From contig CAZMGT010000056.1 of NCBI GenBank assembly GCA_964565895.1, forward strand, positions 1 through 23,498: 23,498 nt of DNA, read 5' to 3'. The stretch is from CAZMGT01 sp964565895. GTDB lineage: Bacteria; Armatimonadota; Zipacnadia; UBA1398; CAZMGT01. A model generated the notes under the pieces. That model was not told the origin of the DNA, ran no database searches, and saw only the letters and a list, made by a program, of their open reading frames with translations. This document shows, piece after piece, positions 15,620 through 22,890 of this stretch; the stretch's first letter is position 1, and every line of letters begins with the position of its first letter. The position numbers and the translations under genes are program-made.

Positions 15620-16186
15620 CTATGGGCCGCGCTCTGCGCTCAGCTCGCGGCTTAGTAGCTCAACGTTAAACCTTGCCGCGGGATCCTCCGGGTCGATCTC
15701 CACGGCTTTTTTGTAGGCGGCGAGAGCTTCGTTAAGCTTGCCCAGCTTGCGCAAGCAATGCCCGATGGCCAACTGCAGGCGGACGCTGGGCTGAAGCTCG
15801 ACGGAATGCTTGAGATAGTCAATGGCCTGGGCATAGCGCGCCGTGCGATAGCAGTGCATGCCCATTTCGCCGTAGAGGTCCGCGGAGCGCGGGTTAGCGG
15901 CGATGCCCCAGGCGAGAATCTCGTCCGCGCCGGCGACGTCGCCCAGGCTCCACACGAGATACGCGGCGTCCTCGTAGGCCGTCTCGAACGTGGGGTCGAG
16001 GACGGCGGCGGCGAACATGCAGCGAATGGCGTTTTCGTAATAGCCATCGTGGAAGAAGCGGTCGGTTTGCACGACGAGCTGGTCCACTGTGGCGTCAAGC
16101 AGCGCCTCGCTGGGCAGGTCCCAGTTAATAGGCACGCGCGCAGGCTGAGCGAGGAGAGAGACGGCAAGCAGCGATAGGCAGACCAT
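15620..16186 (-). CDS. Small secreted or lipid-free exported TPR protein
   Basis: The ATG at 16184-16186 has GGAGGG nine bases upstream and begins a short signal peptide (MVCLSLLAVSLLAQPA), giving 188 residues. The frame is open 46 codons further upstream but runs through the divergent promoter region. At least four TPR-like helical pairs can be read between about residues 45 and 180. The best are YGEMGMHCYRTARYAQAIDYL and LAIGHCLRKLGKLNEALAAYKKAVEIDP. TPR proteins act as scaffolds for protein contacts; the partner is not evident. It shares a divergent promoter region with the TolB-like/TPR gene and precedes the SPOR-like gene. Confidence 0.75.
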   Translation of the reverse strand: MVCLSLLAVSLLAQPARVPINWDLPSEALLDATVDQLVVQTDRFFHDGYYENAIRCMFAAAVLDPTFETAYEDAAYLVWSLGDVAGADEILAWGIAANPRSADLYGEMGMHCYRTARYAQAIDYLKHSVELQPSVRLQLAIGHCLRKLGKLNEALAAYKKAVEIDPEDPAARFNVELLSRELSAERGP

Positions 16187-16213
16187 GGGCACCTGCCCTC
16201 CGCGTTTGGCTAC

Positions 16214-16222
16214 ATTGTAACA
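16214..16222 (-). promoter_or_regulatory. Extended -10 promoter for the small TPR gene
   Basis: On the minus strand the sequence reads TGT followed by TACAAT, an extended -10 element (TGn plus a 5/6 -10 box). It lies 27 bases upstream of the ATG. No good -35 is visible, which is acceptable for an extended -10 promoter. Confidence 0.45.
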
Positions 16223-16316
16223 CGAATCGCCGCGCATTGCGCCAGGGGAGAAAAAGTAATGCGCGGGGGCATTTGCCGGCGCCCAGCTTGTCGGTCGGCC
16301 GTGGCCTGGGGCGCGG

Positions 16317-16346
16317 TTGAACACAAAATGAGGGCCGTGCTATACT
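16317..16346 (+). promoter_or_regulatory. Sigma70-type promoter for the TolB-like/TPR gene
   Basis: TTGAAC at 16317-16322 and TATACT at 16341-16346 are 18 bases apart. The expected start near 16353 leaves a leader of about 38 bases before the ATG at 16391. Confidence 0.65.
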
Positions 16347-16390
16347 GCACGCGCCGCTTGCGGGCATGCCTCAGCAAAGGGTGTGCGCAA

Positions 16391-17998
16391 ATGCCAGTTC
16401 GTTCGCAGTTTCGGGCCGTTGGCGTAGTCTGGGCCGCGTTGGTTTTATTGTGCGCAGCAGGGCAGGGAGCCGCGCAGCAAAGCGCTGCAGCAAACCCCGC
16501 GCTTAAGATCCTCGTCCTCCCGTTTCGCAACGAAAGCGAGCGCGCGGAGTTCGACCACGTGGGGTATAGCGCGTGGGTGACGCTGGTGGAGCAGCTTGGC
16601 GAGGTGCGCGGGGTGGAGGTCGTCGGGGGCAGCGAGCTGCGCAAGGTGAGCGAAAAGCTCAAGCTTTTGCGCTCGGCAATCCCCGAGAATCGCCTCGCCG
16701 CCGCGGGCTCGGCGGTCGGCGCGCGCATGGTGCTCGGGGGCAAGTTTGGGGTTACGGAAAAGGGCGAGCTGGAGATCGTGGGCCTCGTCGTTGAGGTGCA
16801 GACGCGGAAGGTAACGCGGCTTAAGCCGGTGGTCTGCGCCCCGCGCGAGCTGGGCCAGGCGGAGGTAAAACTGGCCCAGGCGATGATTAGCCAGGCCCTG
16901 CGCGGGAAGCCGCTGCGGGCGGCGCGGCCCCGTGGCCTGGCGCGCGCGGCGCGGCCCGAGGCGCAGCTTCTCGCGGCGAGCGCGGCGCGTATGGCGGACC
17001 AAGGCGACCTGGCCCTCGTGCGCGAGGAGATCGACGCCGCGAACAAGTTTTACGACGACGCGGCGCGCGCGGTGGGCGACGCACTGGCCGCGGAGGAGGG
17101 GGCGGCGCTCGTTGATGCGCTCGAGGCCGTCTGCCGCGATATTTTGGCCGCGAACCCCAACCATGTCGGGGCGATCGTTGACTTGGGGCTGATCCACTGC
17201 CGGCGGGGAGACTATAGCCGCGCGGTGCACGCCTATCTCCGCGCTCTGGAGATCTCGCCCAACGAGCCGGTGATCTACTACCACCTTGGGCTGGCCTATC
17301 GCAAGCAGGGGAAGACCGAGCAGGCGATAGAGGCCTATCGCAAGGCGATTTCCCTGGACGAGAAGTTCGCGCTGGCATACAACGACCTGGCCGTGCTGTA
17401 CGAAGAGCTGGGGGAGTACGACCGGGCGATCGAGCTTTATCGGCGGGCGGTTGAGGTAGGGGAGAAGAGCGAGGCCGCGGCGCTCGCGGGGACGAACCTG
17501 GGCGTGGCGCTTATTCGCAAGGGCGACCTTGAGGGCGCCGTGGAGGCGCTTAGCGCGGCGCTGGCCGTTAAGCCCGGGCTTGCCGACGCGCTTTATGACC
17601 GCGGGGTGGCGTTTCAGCAACTGGGGCAGCTCGCCGAGGCGGAGCGCGACTATCGCGCGGCGCTCGAGGCCGGCGGTCGGCTGCCTCGGGTATACAGCAA
17701 CCTCGGCGTCGTCCTTTTCCTGCAGGACAGATATCAGGAGGCCCTGGAGCAGTATCAGGAGGCGCTTAAGCTCGACCCGAACTTCGCCAGCGCGCACCGC
17801 AACCTGGCCATTGTCTACGAAAAGCTGGCCAGCGAGGCGGAAAGCGGGACAGGCGGGACGGAGAACGCCGCTGAGTATTGGCGCAAGGCGCACGAGAGCT
17901 GGCAGAAGTACCTGCGGGGGAAGGACCTCAGCGGGGCGGACCGCGCCCTTGCCCGGCGGCATATCGAATGGATCGAGAAATATAAGCTGGGGCAGTAG
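16391..17998 (+). CDS. Secreted protein with TolB/FlgO-like N-terminal domain and TPR array
   Basis: The start ATG at 16391 follows the promoter and an AAAGGGTG Shine-Dalgarno; the protein has 535 residues. MPVRSQFRAVGVVWAALVLLCAAGQGAAQ is a signal peptide. From residue 38, LKILVLPFRN opens an alpha/beta domain to about 155 like those of TolB-N/FlgO/CsgG-type envelope proteins. Next comes a region with an Arg/Ala-rich patch near 178-195. Six clear TPRs plus a seventh carrying a Gly/Thr/Glu insertion lie at about 252-505, for example YYHLGLAYRKQGKTEQAIEAY and YSNLGVVLFLQDRYQEALEQY. It is probably periplasmic or extracellular and acts as a scaffold. The exact role is unknown. Confidence 0.8.
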   Translation: MPVRSQFRAVGVVWAALVLLCAAGQGAAQQSAAANPALKILVLPFRNESERAEFDHVGYSAWVTLVEQLGEVRGVEVVGGSELRKVSEKLKLLRSAIPENRLAAAGSAVGARMVLGGKFGVTEKGELEIVGLVVEVQTRKVTRLKPVVCAPRELGQAEVKLAQAMISQALRGKPLRAARPRGLARAARPEAQLLAASAARMADQGDLALVREEIDAANKFYDDAARAVGDALAAEEGAALVDALEAVCRDILAANPNHVGAIVDLGLIHCRRGDYSRAVHAYLRALEISPNEPVIYYHLGLAYRKQGKTEQAIEAYRKAISLDEKFALAYNDLAVLYEELGEYDRAIELYRRAVEVGEKSEAAALAGTNLGVALIRKGDLEGAVEALSAALAVKPGLADALYDRGVAFQQLGQLAEAERDYRAALEAGGRLPRVYSNLGVVLFLQDRYQEALEQYQEALKLDPNFASAHRNLAIVYEKLASEAESGTGGTENAAEYWRKAHESWQKYLRGKDLSGADRALARRHIEWIEKYKLGQ

Positions 17999-18003
17999 GT
18001 TTA

Positions 18004-18053
18004 GGCCGAGCGCTGCCGCGCGCGGCTGGGCCAAGCGCTGCCGCGCGGCGGTG
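18004..18053. repeat. Two-copy tandem repeat of 25 bp
   Basis: The units at 18004-18028 and 18029-18053 agree in 21 of 25 positions, and their first 19 bases differ by one. The shared core is AGCGCTGCCGCGCG. The repeat lies just after the stop of the TPR gene, outside any gene. Confidence 0.7.
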
Positions 18054-18087
18054 TTAGCTTTCGCGAGGCGCGGGAGCGGATTTTTTT
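18041..18087 (+). terminator. Possible intrinsic terminator after the TolB-like/TPR gene
   Basis: CCGCGC at 18041-18046 can pair with GCGCGG at 18068-18073, and a run of seven T residues follows at 18081-18087. The loop is long (21 bases) and the T-run starts seven bases after the stem, so this is tentative. Confidence 0.35.
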
Positions 18088-18117
18088 GCCGCAGGGTAAG
18101 CGGCGCGCGGGCGCCGG

Positions 18118-19353
18118 CTAGGGCTGGCCGACGAGGCGGCGGTAAAGGGAAACGTGGTCGGCGGCGGCGCGGGCGATGTTAAATCGGCGGAGAACCTCGC
18201 GCCGCGGTGAGGCCTTCTCCCCCTCCGGTTCGATCTCCACAAGTTCGTCGCCACTGATCTCATAGGCTTTAAACGAGCCCTCGATGCGCGCGAGCGTTGG
18301 CCCGGTGGGCGACTGGGCGTCGACCTCGGCGTATTCGGTGTCGTCGTCCATCGGGGTGCGGACGATCTCCAGGATGCGCCGGGCGAGGGCGGAGACATCG
18401 CCCGGGGGGAGGAACTCGACGTTCGCCTGGGGCGGGACGACGGCGCGGTGCTCGGGGAGGTCGGAGGCGAGGATGTGCACCTGGGCGGCAAGGCCCTCGG
18501 CCAGCGCCCAGGGGAACGCCGTGGACAGCGAGGGGACGACGAGGACATCCATGGCGGCGTAGAAGCGCTCGATGTCCGCGCGGGCGCCGACGAAGCGCAC
18601 GCTGCCCAAGATGCCCGCGGCGTGGGCGCGCTGTTCGAGCTCGGGGCGCAGAGGGCCCTCGCCGGCGATGGCGAACTCGACCTCGGGGATGCGTTTGAGC
18701 ACCTGCTCCGCGGCGGCGAGGAACAGCTCCGCGCCGCAGGATTCGTCCTCGAGGTCGGCGACCATGCCGAAGTGCAGGGTGTATGGGTTAAGCTGCAGCT
18801 CGCTCATCACGATGCCCAGGTCGATTCCTCCGCCGAAGTCGCGCGGGTCGAGGCCCGGCTCGATGTGCACGATCTCCGCGGGGGCCGTTTGCCCGGGCTG
18901 AGGCGCGGAGATAAGGCCGATGCACCGCGCACAGCGCAGGGCGCGGCGCGCCCACCACGGGCCGCTGAGGTCCGGCCGCTCGGAGGAGACGAGGAGGGTG
19001 CACGGGGTGCCCGCGCGCAGGGCCTCGCGCGCCGCCGCGGCGGCGGGATAGGCGGCGTGCAGGCCGTGGGCGTGGACGAGGTGCGGGGCGAAGGTGCGCG
19101 CGGCGAGGCGCGCCTGGGCGGCCGCGGCGCGCGCGGCAAGGTAGCCCTCGGGCGGAGGCATGAGCTCCACGGGCATGCGAATCGCCTGGGCGCGGCGCTC
19201 CAGGGCGGGGTTCTCGTCGCACAGGGCCATGGCCGCGGGGGCGTCCTCCAGCCGGCCGATGGCCAGGACGAGCTGTGTGACATAGCGCCGGTAGCGCGGC
19301 GTGCCCCCGAGGAGAATGTGCAGCACGCGCAGCTTGTCCATTGTGTTTGCCAT
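18118..19353 (-). CDS. GT-B glycosyltransferase (GT4-like)
   Basis: The 411-residue protein has no signal peptide. The N-terminal half starts DKLRVLHILLGGTPRYRRYVTQL and includes APHLVHAHGLHAAYPA, typical of the acceptor domain. The C-terminal half has HFGMVADLEDESCGAELFLAAAEQVL, then FAIAGEGPLRPELEQ and VRFVGARADIERFYAAMDVLVVPSL, the nucleotide-sugar domain. In the EX7E motif the second Glu is Glu286 but the first is replaced by Thr278 (PSLSTAFPWALAEG). No Shine-Dalgarno precedes either possible ATG (19353 or 19341). It follows the deacetylase gene by 37 bp, so it probably works on the same surface polysaccharide or glycan. The donor sugar is unknown. Confidence 0.82.
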   Translation of the reverse strand: MANTMDKLRVLHILLGGTPRYRRYVTQLVLAIGRLEDAPAAMALCDENPALERRAQAIRMPVELMPPPEGYLAARAAAAQARLAARTFAPHLVHAHGLHAAYPAAAAAREALRAGTPCTLLVSSERPDLSGPWWARRALRCARCIGLISAPQPGQTAPAEIVHIEPGLDPRDFGGGIDLGIVMSELQLNPYTLHFGMVADLEDESCGAELFLAAAEQVLKRIPEVEFAIAGEGPLRPELEQRAHAAGILGSVRFVGARADIERFYAAMDVLVVPSLSTAFPWALAEGLAAQVHILASDLPEHRAVVPPQANVEFLPPGDVSALARRILEIVRTPMDDDTEYAEVDAQSPTGPTLARIEGSFKAYEISGDELVEIEPEGEKASPRREVLRRFNIARAAADHVSLYRRLVGQP

Positions 19354-19358
19354 GGCGT

Positions 19359-19392
19359 GTTAATTTTGACGCGGAGCAGCGAAGTTAATTTT
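19359..19392. repeat. Pair of AT-rich 9-mers 25 bp apart
   Basis: GTTAATTTT occurs at 19359-19367 and again at 19384-19392, in the short gap between deacetylase and glycosyltransferase genes. The second copy overlaps the deacetylase stop codon. In such GC-rich DNA this is conspicuous. It could be a protein-binding site or part of a promoter for the glycosyltransferase, since TAAAAT on the minus strand resembles a -10 box. Confidence 0.45.
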
Positions 19393-20398
19393 AGCGGGAC
19401 TCGTCGTGGCCGTGGAGGGCGAGGAGATAAAAGGCGAGCCAGACAACGGCGCCGGCGAGCATGGCCAAGGCGATGACGGCGACCCTCAGCGAGAGAGGGA
19501 CGGGGCCTGCGCCAAGGGCGCGGGCGAAGCTTAGCTCGGGCGGCGCGAAGGGCGACGAGCTCTCGATGCGCGCGATAACCTCGTCCCAGTGCTCGGGGGA
19601 GTGGAAGCGGGCGCGGTTGAGGGGGCCGAACTCGCCGGTCTCCAGGCCGAAGGTAACCAGGTAGCCCGCCTCGCGCGCGGCGGCGAGGGCCTCGGGGCAC
19701 GTCTTGCCATAGGGCCAGGCAAACGCTTTTACGCGCTTTTTAAGGTTTGCCTCGATGACCGTGCGCGAGAGGAGCAGGTCGTTTAAGATCCTGCGCCGAT
19801 ACGCCTCCTCGCTCTCTAACGTTTTGCGCTCGGGGTCGTAGAGGCGTGTAGTGAGAAACGGCCCCTCGCGGGGCAGGCCGGCGCGCAGGCCGAGGACCTT
19901 GCTGTGGCTGCGATAGCCGTGGGCCTCGATGTCTACGCGGCCGCTTTGCTCCAGCGCGCGGCACTCGCTCCAGGAGAGCCAGGGCTGGGCGGGGTTTAAG
20001 CGATTCTTTTGCCCCACGCGGCTGGCGATGACGAACGCCACAGCGTGCAGGTCGTATTTCTGCAGCAAGGGATAGACGCGGGTAAGCAGGCTGCGATAGC
20101 CATCGTCGAACGTGAGGAGCACGGCGCGCCGCGGGGGGTTGGGCTGGGCGATGGCCTGGAGGTATTCGTCGAGGGTGAGCGTGCGAATGTTGTGCTCGGC
20201 GAGGTAGCGGAACTGGGCCTCGAGGAGATCGAGGGAGATGACAGGGTAGTCGGGCAAGGGCGCTTCGCCGGCGGCGGCCACCTGGTGGTAGGCGAGGACT
20301 TGGGGGAACTGCACCTGCGCCCAAGCACCCGAGAGGGCGCAGCACAAGAGCGCGGCAAGAGAAAACGCGGGGCGCGAAAAACGCGCTTTTTTGCCCAA
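19391..20398 (-). CDS. Membrane-anchored polysaccharide deacetylase
   Basis: Start choice is uncertain. The frame is open to a GTG at 20512. I prefer a TTG at 20398, giving 335 residues, because it begins a clean signal sequence (GKKARFSRPAFSLAALLCCALSGAWAQ). NodB-homology features are QVLAYHQV, then LLTFDDGYRS with Asp98-Asp99, HGYRSH with His160 and His165, and FAWPYGK. The segment SLDLLEAQFRYLAEHNIRTLTLDEYLQAI resembles the PgaB/IcaB type of deacetylase. A C-terminal helix (VAVIALAMLAGAVVWLAFYLLAL) adds a membrane anchor with a short cytoplasmic end. It likely removes acetyl groups from an extracytoplasmic polysaccharide such as a GlcNAc polymer. The glycosyltransferase gene follows on the same strand. 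Confidence 0.82.
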   Translation of the reverse strand: MGKKARFSRPAFSLAALLCCALSGAWAQVQFPQVLAYHQVAAAGEAPLPDYPVISLDLLEAQFRYLAEHNIRTLTLDEYLQAIAQPNPPRRAVLLTFDDGYRSLLTRVYPLLQKYDLHAVAFVIASRVGQKNRLNPAQPWLSWSECRALEQSGRVDIEAHGYRSHSKVLGLRAGLPREGPFLTTRLYDPERKTLESEEAYRRRILNDLLLSRTVIEANLKKRVKAFAWPYGKTCPEALAAAREAGYLVTFGLETGEFGPLNRARFHSPEHWDEVIARIESSSPFAPPELSFARALGAGPVPLSLRVAVIALAMLAGAVVWLAFYLLALHGHDESR

Positions 20399-20664
20399 AG
20401 CACCTTCGGCCACAGGGCCCACCAGCCAGAAACGATTGTTGCGGGGCAGGCGCGCAAGCAAGCGGCCATGCAGCCCCCGCCCCACGGCTCGCAGCCAACG
20501 CGCACGGCCCACAACAAGTCAACAAACGGCGGCGCGGCAGTGTTCGCCCGCGCAGAGGGGCAGTTCGCCGGGCACAGTTGCAGGGCCTGCAGCGCTCGGC
20601 TATCATACGAGGACAAACCGCAACCACAGCCCAGAGCAAGCACAAAGCAGGAGGCCGGCAGAGG
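20399..20664. other. Divergent region between deacetylase and argS
   Basis: This stretch holds the argS promoter and leader. Upstream in-frame extensions of both flanking genes enter it but look non-coding. A minus-strand TTGACT at 20517-20522 lacks a matching -10 box, so the deacetylase promoter is not identified. Confidence 0.5.
20578..20606 (+). promoter_or_regulatory. Sigma70-type promoter for argS
   Basis: TTGCAG at 20578-20583 and TATCAT at 20601-20606 are 17 bases apart. Transcription should start near 20613, about 52 bases before the ATG. No T-box-like leader is visible. Confidence 0.65.
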
Positions 20665-22371
20665 ATGGCAGGGAGCGACTATTTTGCGGAGATCGCTGCG
20701 GCTTTGGCGCCGGAGCTGGGGCTGGACGAGGAGCACGTTTTGGGACTTTTGGAGCGGCCGCCGAAGCCGGAGCTGGGCGATGTCGGCTTGCCCTGCTTTG
20801 CCTTGGCGAAGGAGCTGAAAAAGCCCCCGAACGAGATCGCCGCTGACCTCGCGCAGCGCATCTCACCGCCGGCGATTGTGGAGCGCGTGGCCAGCGTTGG
20901 GCCATACGTCAACTTTTTCTTAAACCGCGCGGAGCTTGCCCGGCGGACGCTGCACGCCGTGGCCGAGGAGGGGGAGCGCTACGGGGGCTCGGACGAGGGC
21001 GCGGGGAAGACGGTGGTCATTGACTACTCGCACCCGAACATCGCCAAGCCGTTTCACATCGGCCACCTGCGTTCGACGATTATCGGGAACGCGCTGTACA
21101 AGATTTTTCGCTTCCTGGGACACCCCTGCGTGGGAGTGAACCACATCGGCGACTGGGGGACGCAGTTTGGCAAGGTAATCGCGGCATATCGGCGCTGGGG
21201 GGCGGGGCTGGACATTAACAAGGCCACGGTGGGCCAGCTTGTGGAGCTTTACGTCCGCTTTCACAAAGAGGCGGAGAACGACCCCGCGCTTGAGGACGAG
21301 GCGCGCGAGTGGCACCGGCGGATCGAGGAGGGGGACGAGGAGGCGCGCGCCCTGTGGCGGGCGATCGTGGATACGTCGATCGCCGACTTTAAGCGGACCT
21401 ATGCGCGGCTGGGGATTGAGTTTGACTCGTGGGCCGGGGAGAGCTTTTACGAGGACAAGCTGGACGACGCCATTCGCGCGGCGGAGCGCGCGGGAATTAC
21501 CCGCGTGGACGAGGGCGCGCTGATCGTTGACCTTTCCGCGGACGGCATGCCGCCGTTTATCCTGCGGCGGTCGGACGGGGCGAGCTTATACTCCACGCGC
21601 GACTTGGCCGCGGCGCTATATCGCTGGGAGAAATATCGCTTTTACCGCATGCTCTACGTGGTAGGCCAGCCGCAGGAGCTGCACTTTAAGCAGCTTTTCC
21701 GCACGCTTGAGCTGATGGGGATGGACTGGGTGGAGCGCTGCGTGCACGTAAGCTTCGGCTACATTCGCCTGCCTGAGGGGACGATGGGGAGCAGAAAGGG
21801 CAACGTTATTTTGCTTGACGAAGTGCTGGACCAGGCGATCGAGCGCACGCGGGCGATTATCGAGGAGCGCAACCCAGAGCTGGAAAACAAGGACGAGGTG
21901 GCCGAGGAAGTGGGGATCGGGGCGGTGGTGTTTTTCGATCTTTCGCGCCGGCGGACGAAGGACTCCGTATTTTCCTGGGAGCAGGTGCTGAACTTCGACG
22001 GCGAGACGGGGCCCTATGTGCAATATTGCCACGCGCGGCTGTGCAGCGTGCTGCGCAAGTATGGGCGGGCGGTGGACGAGGAGGCGGAGGCCGGCGCGCT
22101 GGCCACGGACGAGGAGTGGGCGGTGGTGCGCCTGCTCGCCGATTTTCCGCGCACAGTGCGCCAGGCGGCGGAGGAATACGAGCCCTCGCTCGTCGCGGGG
22201 TATCTGGTGCAGCTCGCTACGGCGGCAAACGCGTTTTACCAAAAGCACCGGATAATCGACGCCGGGACGGAGGAGCTGACGCGGGCGCGGATACGCTTGG
22301 TGGACGCTACGCGGCAGGTGCTCGCCAACGGCTTGGGGCTGTTGGGCATCGCCGCTCCGCAGAGTATGTAA
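20665..22371 (+). CDS. argS: Arginyl-tRNA synthetase
   Basis: ArgS charges tRNA-Arg with arginine. The ATG at 20665 has GGAGG at 20650-20654, ten bases ahead, giving 568 residues, normal for the family; an earlier in-frame GTG would lie inside the promoter. The N-terminal tRNA D-loop-binding domain (about 1-110) contains PKPELGDVGLPCFALAKELKKPP. The class I core has HPNIAKPFHIGHLRSTIIGN with HIGH at 131-134. The second signature is GTMGSRKGNVI with MGSRKG at 374-379 in place of KMSKS. The DALR-type anticodon-binding domain runs from about 450 to the end. The dCMP deaminase gene starts 16 bases after the stop. Confidence 0.97.
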   Translation: MAGSDYFAEIAAALAPELGLDEEHVLGLLERPPKPELGDVGLPCFALAKELKKPPNEIAADLAQRISPPAIVERVASVGPYVNFFLNRAELARRTLHAVAEEGERYGGSDEGAGKTVVIDYSHPNIAKPFHIGHLRSTIIGNALYKIFRFLGHPCVGVNHIGDWGTQFGKVIAAYRRWGAGLDINKATVGQLVELYVRFHKEAENDPALEDEAREWHRRIEEGDEEARALWRAIVDTSIADFKRTYARLGIEFDSWAGESFYEDKLDDAIRAAERAGITRVDEGALIVDLSADGMPPFILRRSDGASLYSTRDLAAALYRWEKYRFYRMLYVVGQPQELHFKQLFRTLELMGMDWVERCVHVSFGYIRLPEGTMGSRKGNVILLDEVLDQAIERTRAIIEERNPELENKDEVAEEVGIGAVVFFDLSRRRTKDSVFSWEQVLNFDGETGPYVQYCHARLCSVLRKYGRAVDEEAEAGALATDEEWAVVRLLADFPRTVRQAAEEYEPSLVAGYLVQLATAANAFYQKHRIIDAGTEELTRARIRLVDATRQVLANGLGLLGIAAPQSM

Positions 22372-22386
22372 GGAAGGGCGGAGAAC

Positions 22387-22890
22387 GTGGCCAAGAGACG
22401 ACCATCGTGGGACGAGTATTTCATGACCCTGGCGGTGATCGCCGCCTCGCGCTCCACGTGCAACCGCGCGCACGTAGGGGCGGTGCTCGTGAAGGACAAC
22501 CGGGTGCTGGCGACGGGCTACAACGGCTCGGTGCACGGGCAGCCGCACTGCGAGGACGTGGGCTGCCTGCAGGACGAGCCGGGCGGGCCGTGCCGGCGGA
22601 CGATCCACGCCGAGGCCAACGCCGTGGCCTGGGCGGCGCGCCACGGCATCTCCATCGAGGGGTGCACGGCGTATCTCTCGCACTATACCCCGTGCCTGTC
22701 CTGCGCGTATCTTTTGGCGCAGGTGGGCTGTAAGCGGATCGTCTACCGCAACCTATACCACGACGAGCGGGCGCTGCAGGTTTTGCGGGAGTGCGGGATC
22801 GAGCTGGTGAAGTTCGAGGGGGAGCTGGTCGATCCGCGCGAGGTTTTGGCCTGGGAGCCGCCGGAGGACCCGAGCAAGCCCCTGCCATGA
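22387..22890 (+). CDS. comEB: dCMP deaminase (ComEB-type cytidine/deoxycytidylate deaminase)
   Basis: The 167-residue protein starts at GTG 22387 with a GGAAGGGCGGAG stretch upstream. The deaminase zinc site is HAE at 74-76, with Glu76 the proton shuttle, and PCLSC at 102-106. SWDEYFMTLAVIAASRSTCNRAHVGAVLV and GYNGSVHGQPHCEDVGC are typical of the dCMP deaminase subgroup. The reaction makes dUMP, the precursor of dTMP, so it sits in the same pathway as the thymidylate kinase at the other end of the window. Its TGA stop overlaps the ATG of the glycerate kinase gene by four bases. The gene name follows the Bacillus homologue and does not imply a competence role here. Confidence 0.92.
   Translation: MAKRRPSWDEYFMTLAVIAASRSTCNRAHVGAVLVKDNRVLATGYNGSVHGQPHCEDVGCLQDEPGGPCRRTIHAEANAVAWAARHGISIEGCTAYLSHYTPCLSCAYLLAQVGCKRIVYRNLYHDERALQVLRECGIELVKFEGELVDPREVLAWEPPEDPSKPLP

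Noticed and set aside
16445..18034. Long open frame (529 residues) on the minus strand opposite the TolB-like/TPR gene
   Set aside because: It mirrors a gene with a signal peptide and clear TPRs, has no recognisable motif of its own, and arises from GC-rich codon usage.
20494..20522. Minus-strand TTGACT as -35 of a deacetylase promoter
   Set aside because: The sequence 17-18 bases downstream (GTTGGC or TTGGCT) is a poor -10 match.
21616..22683. Minus-strand open frame of 355 residues opposite argS and comEB
   Set aside because: Shadow of two conserved genes, with no family motifs.
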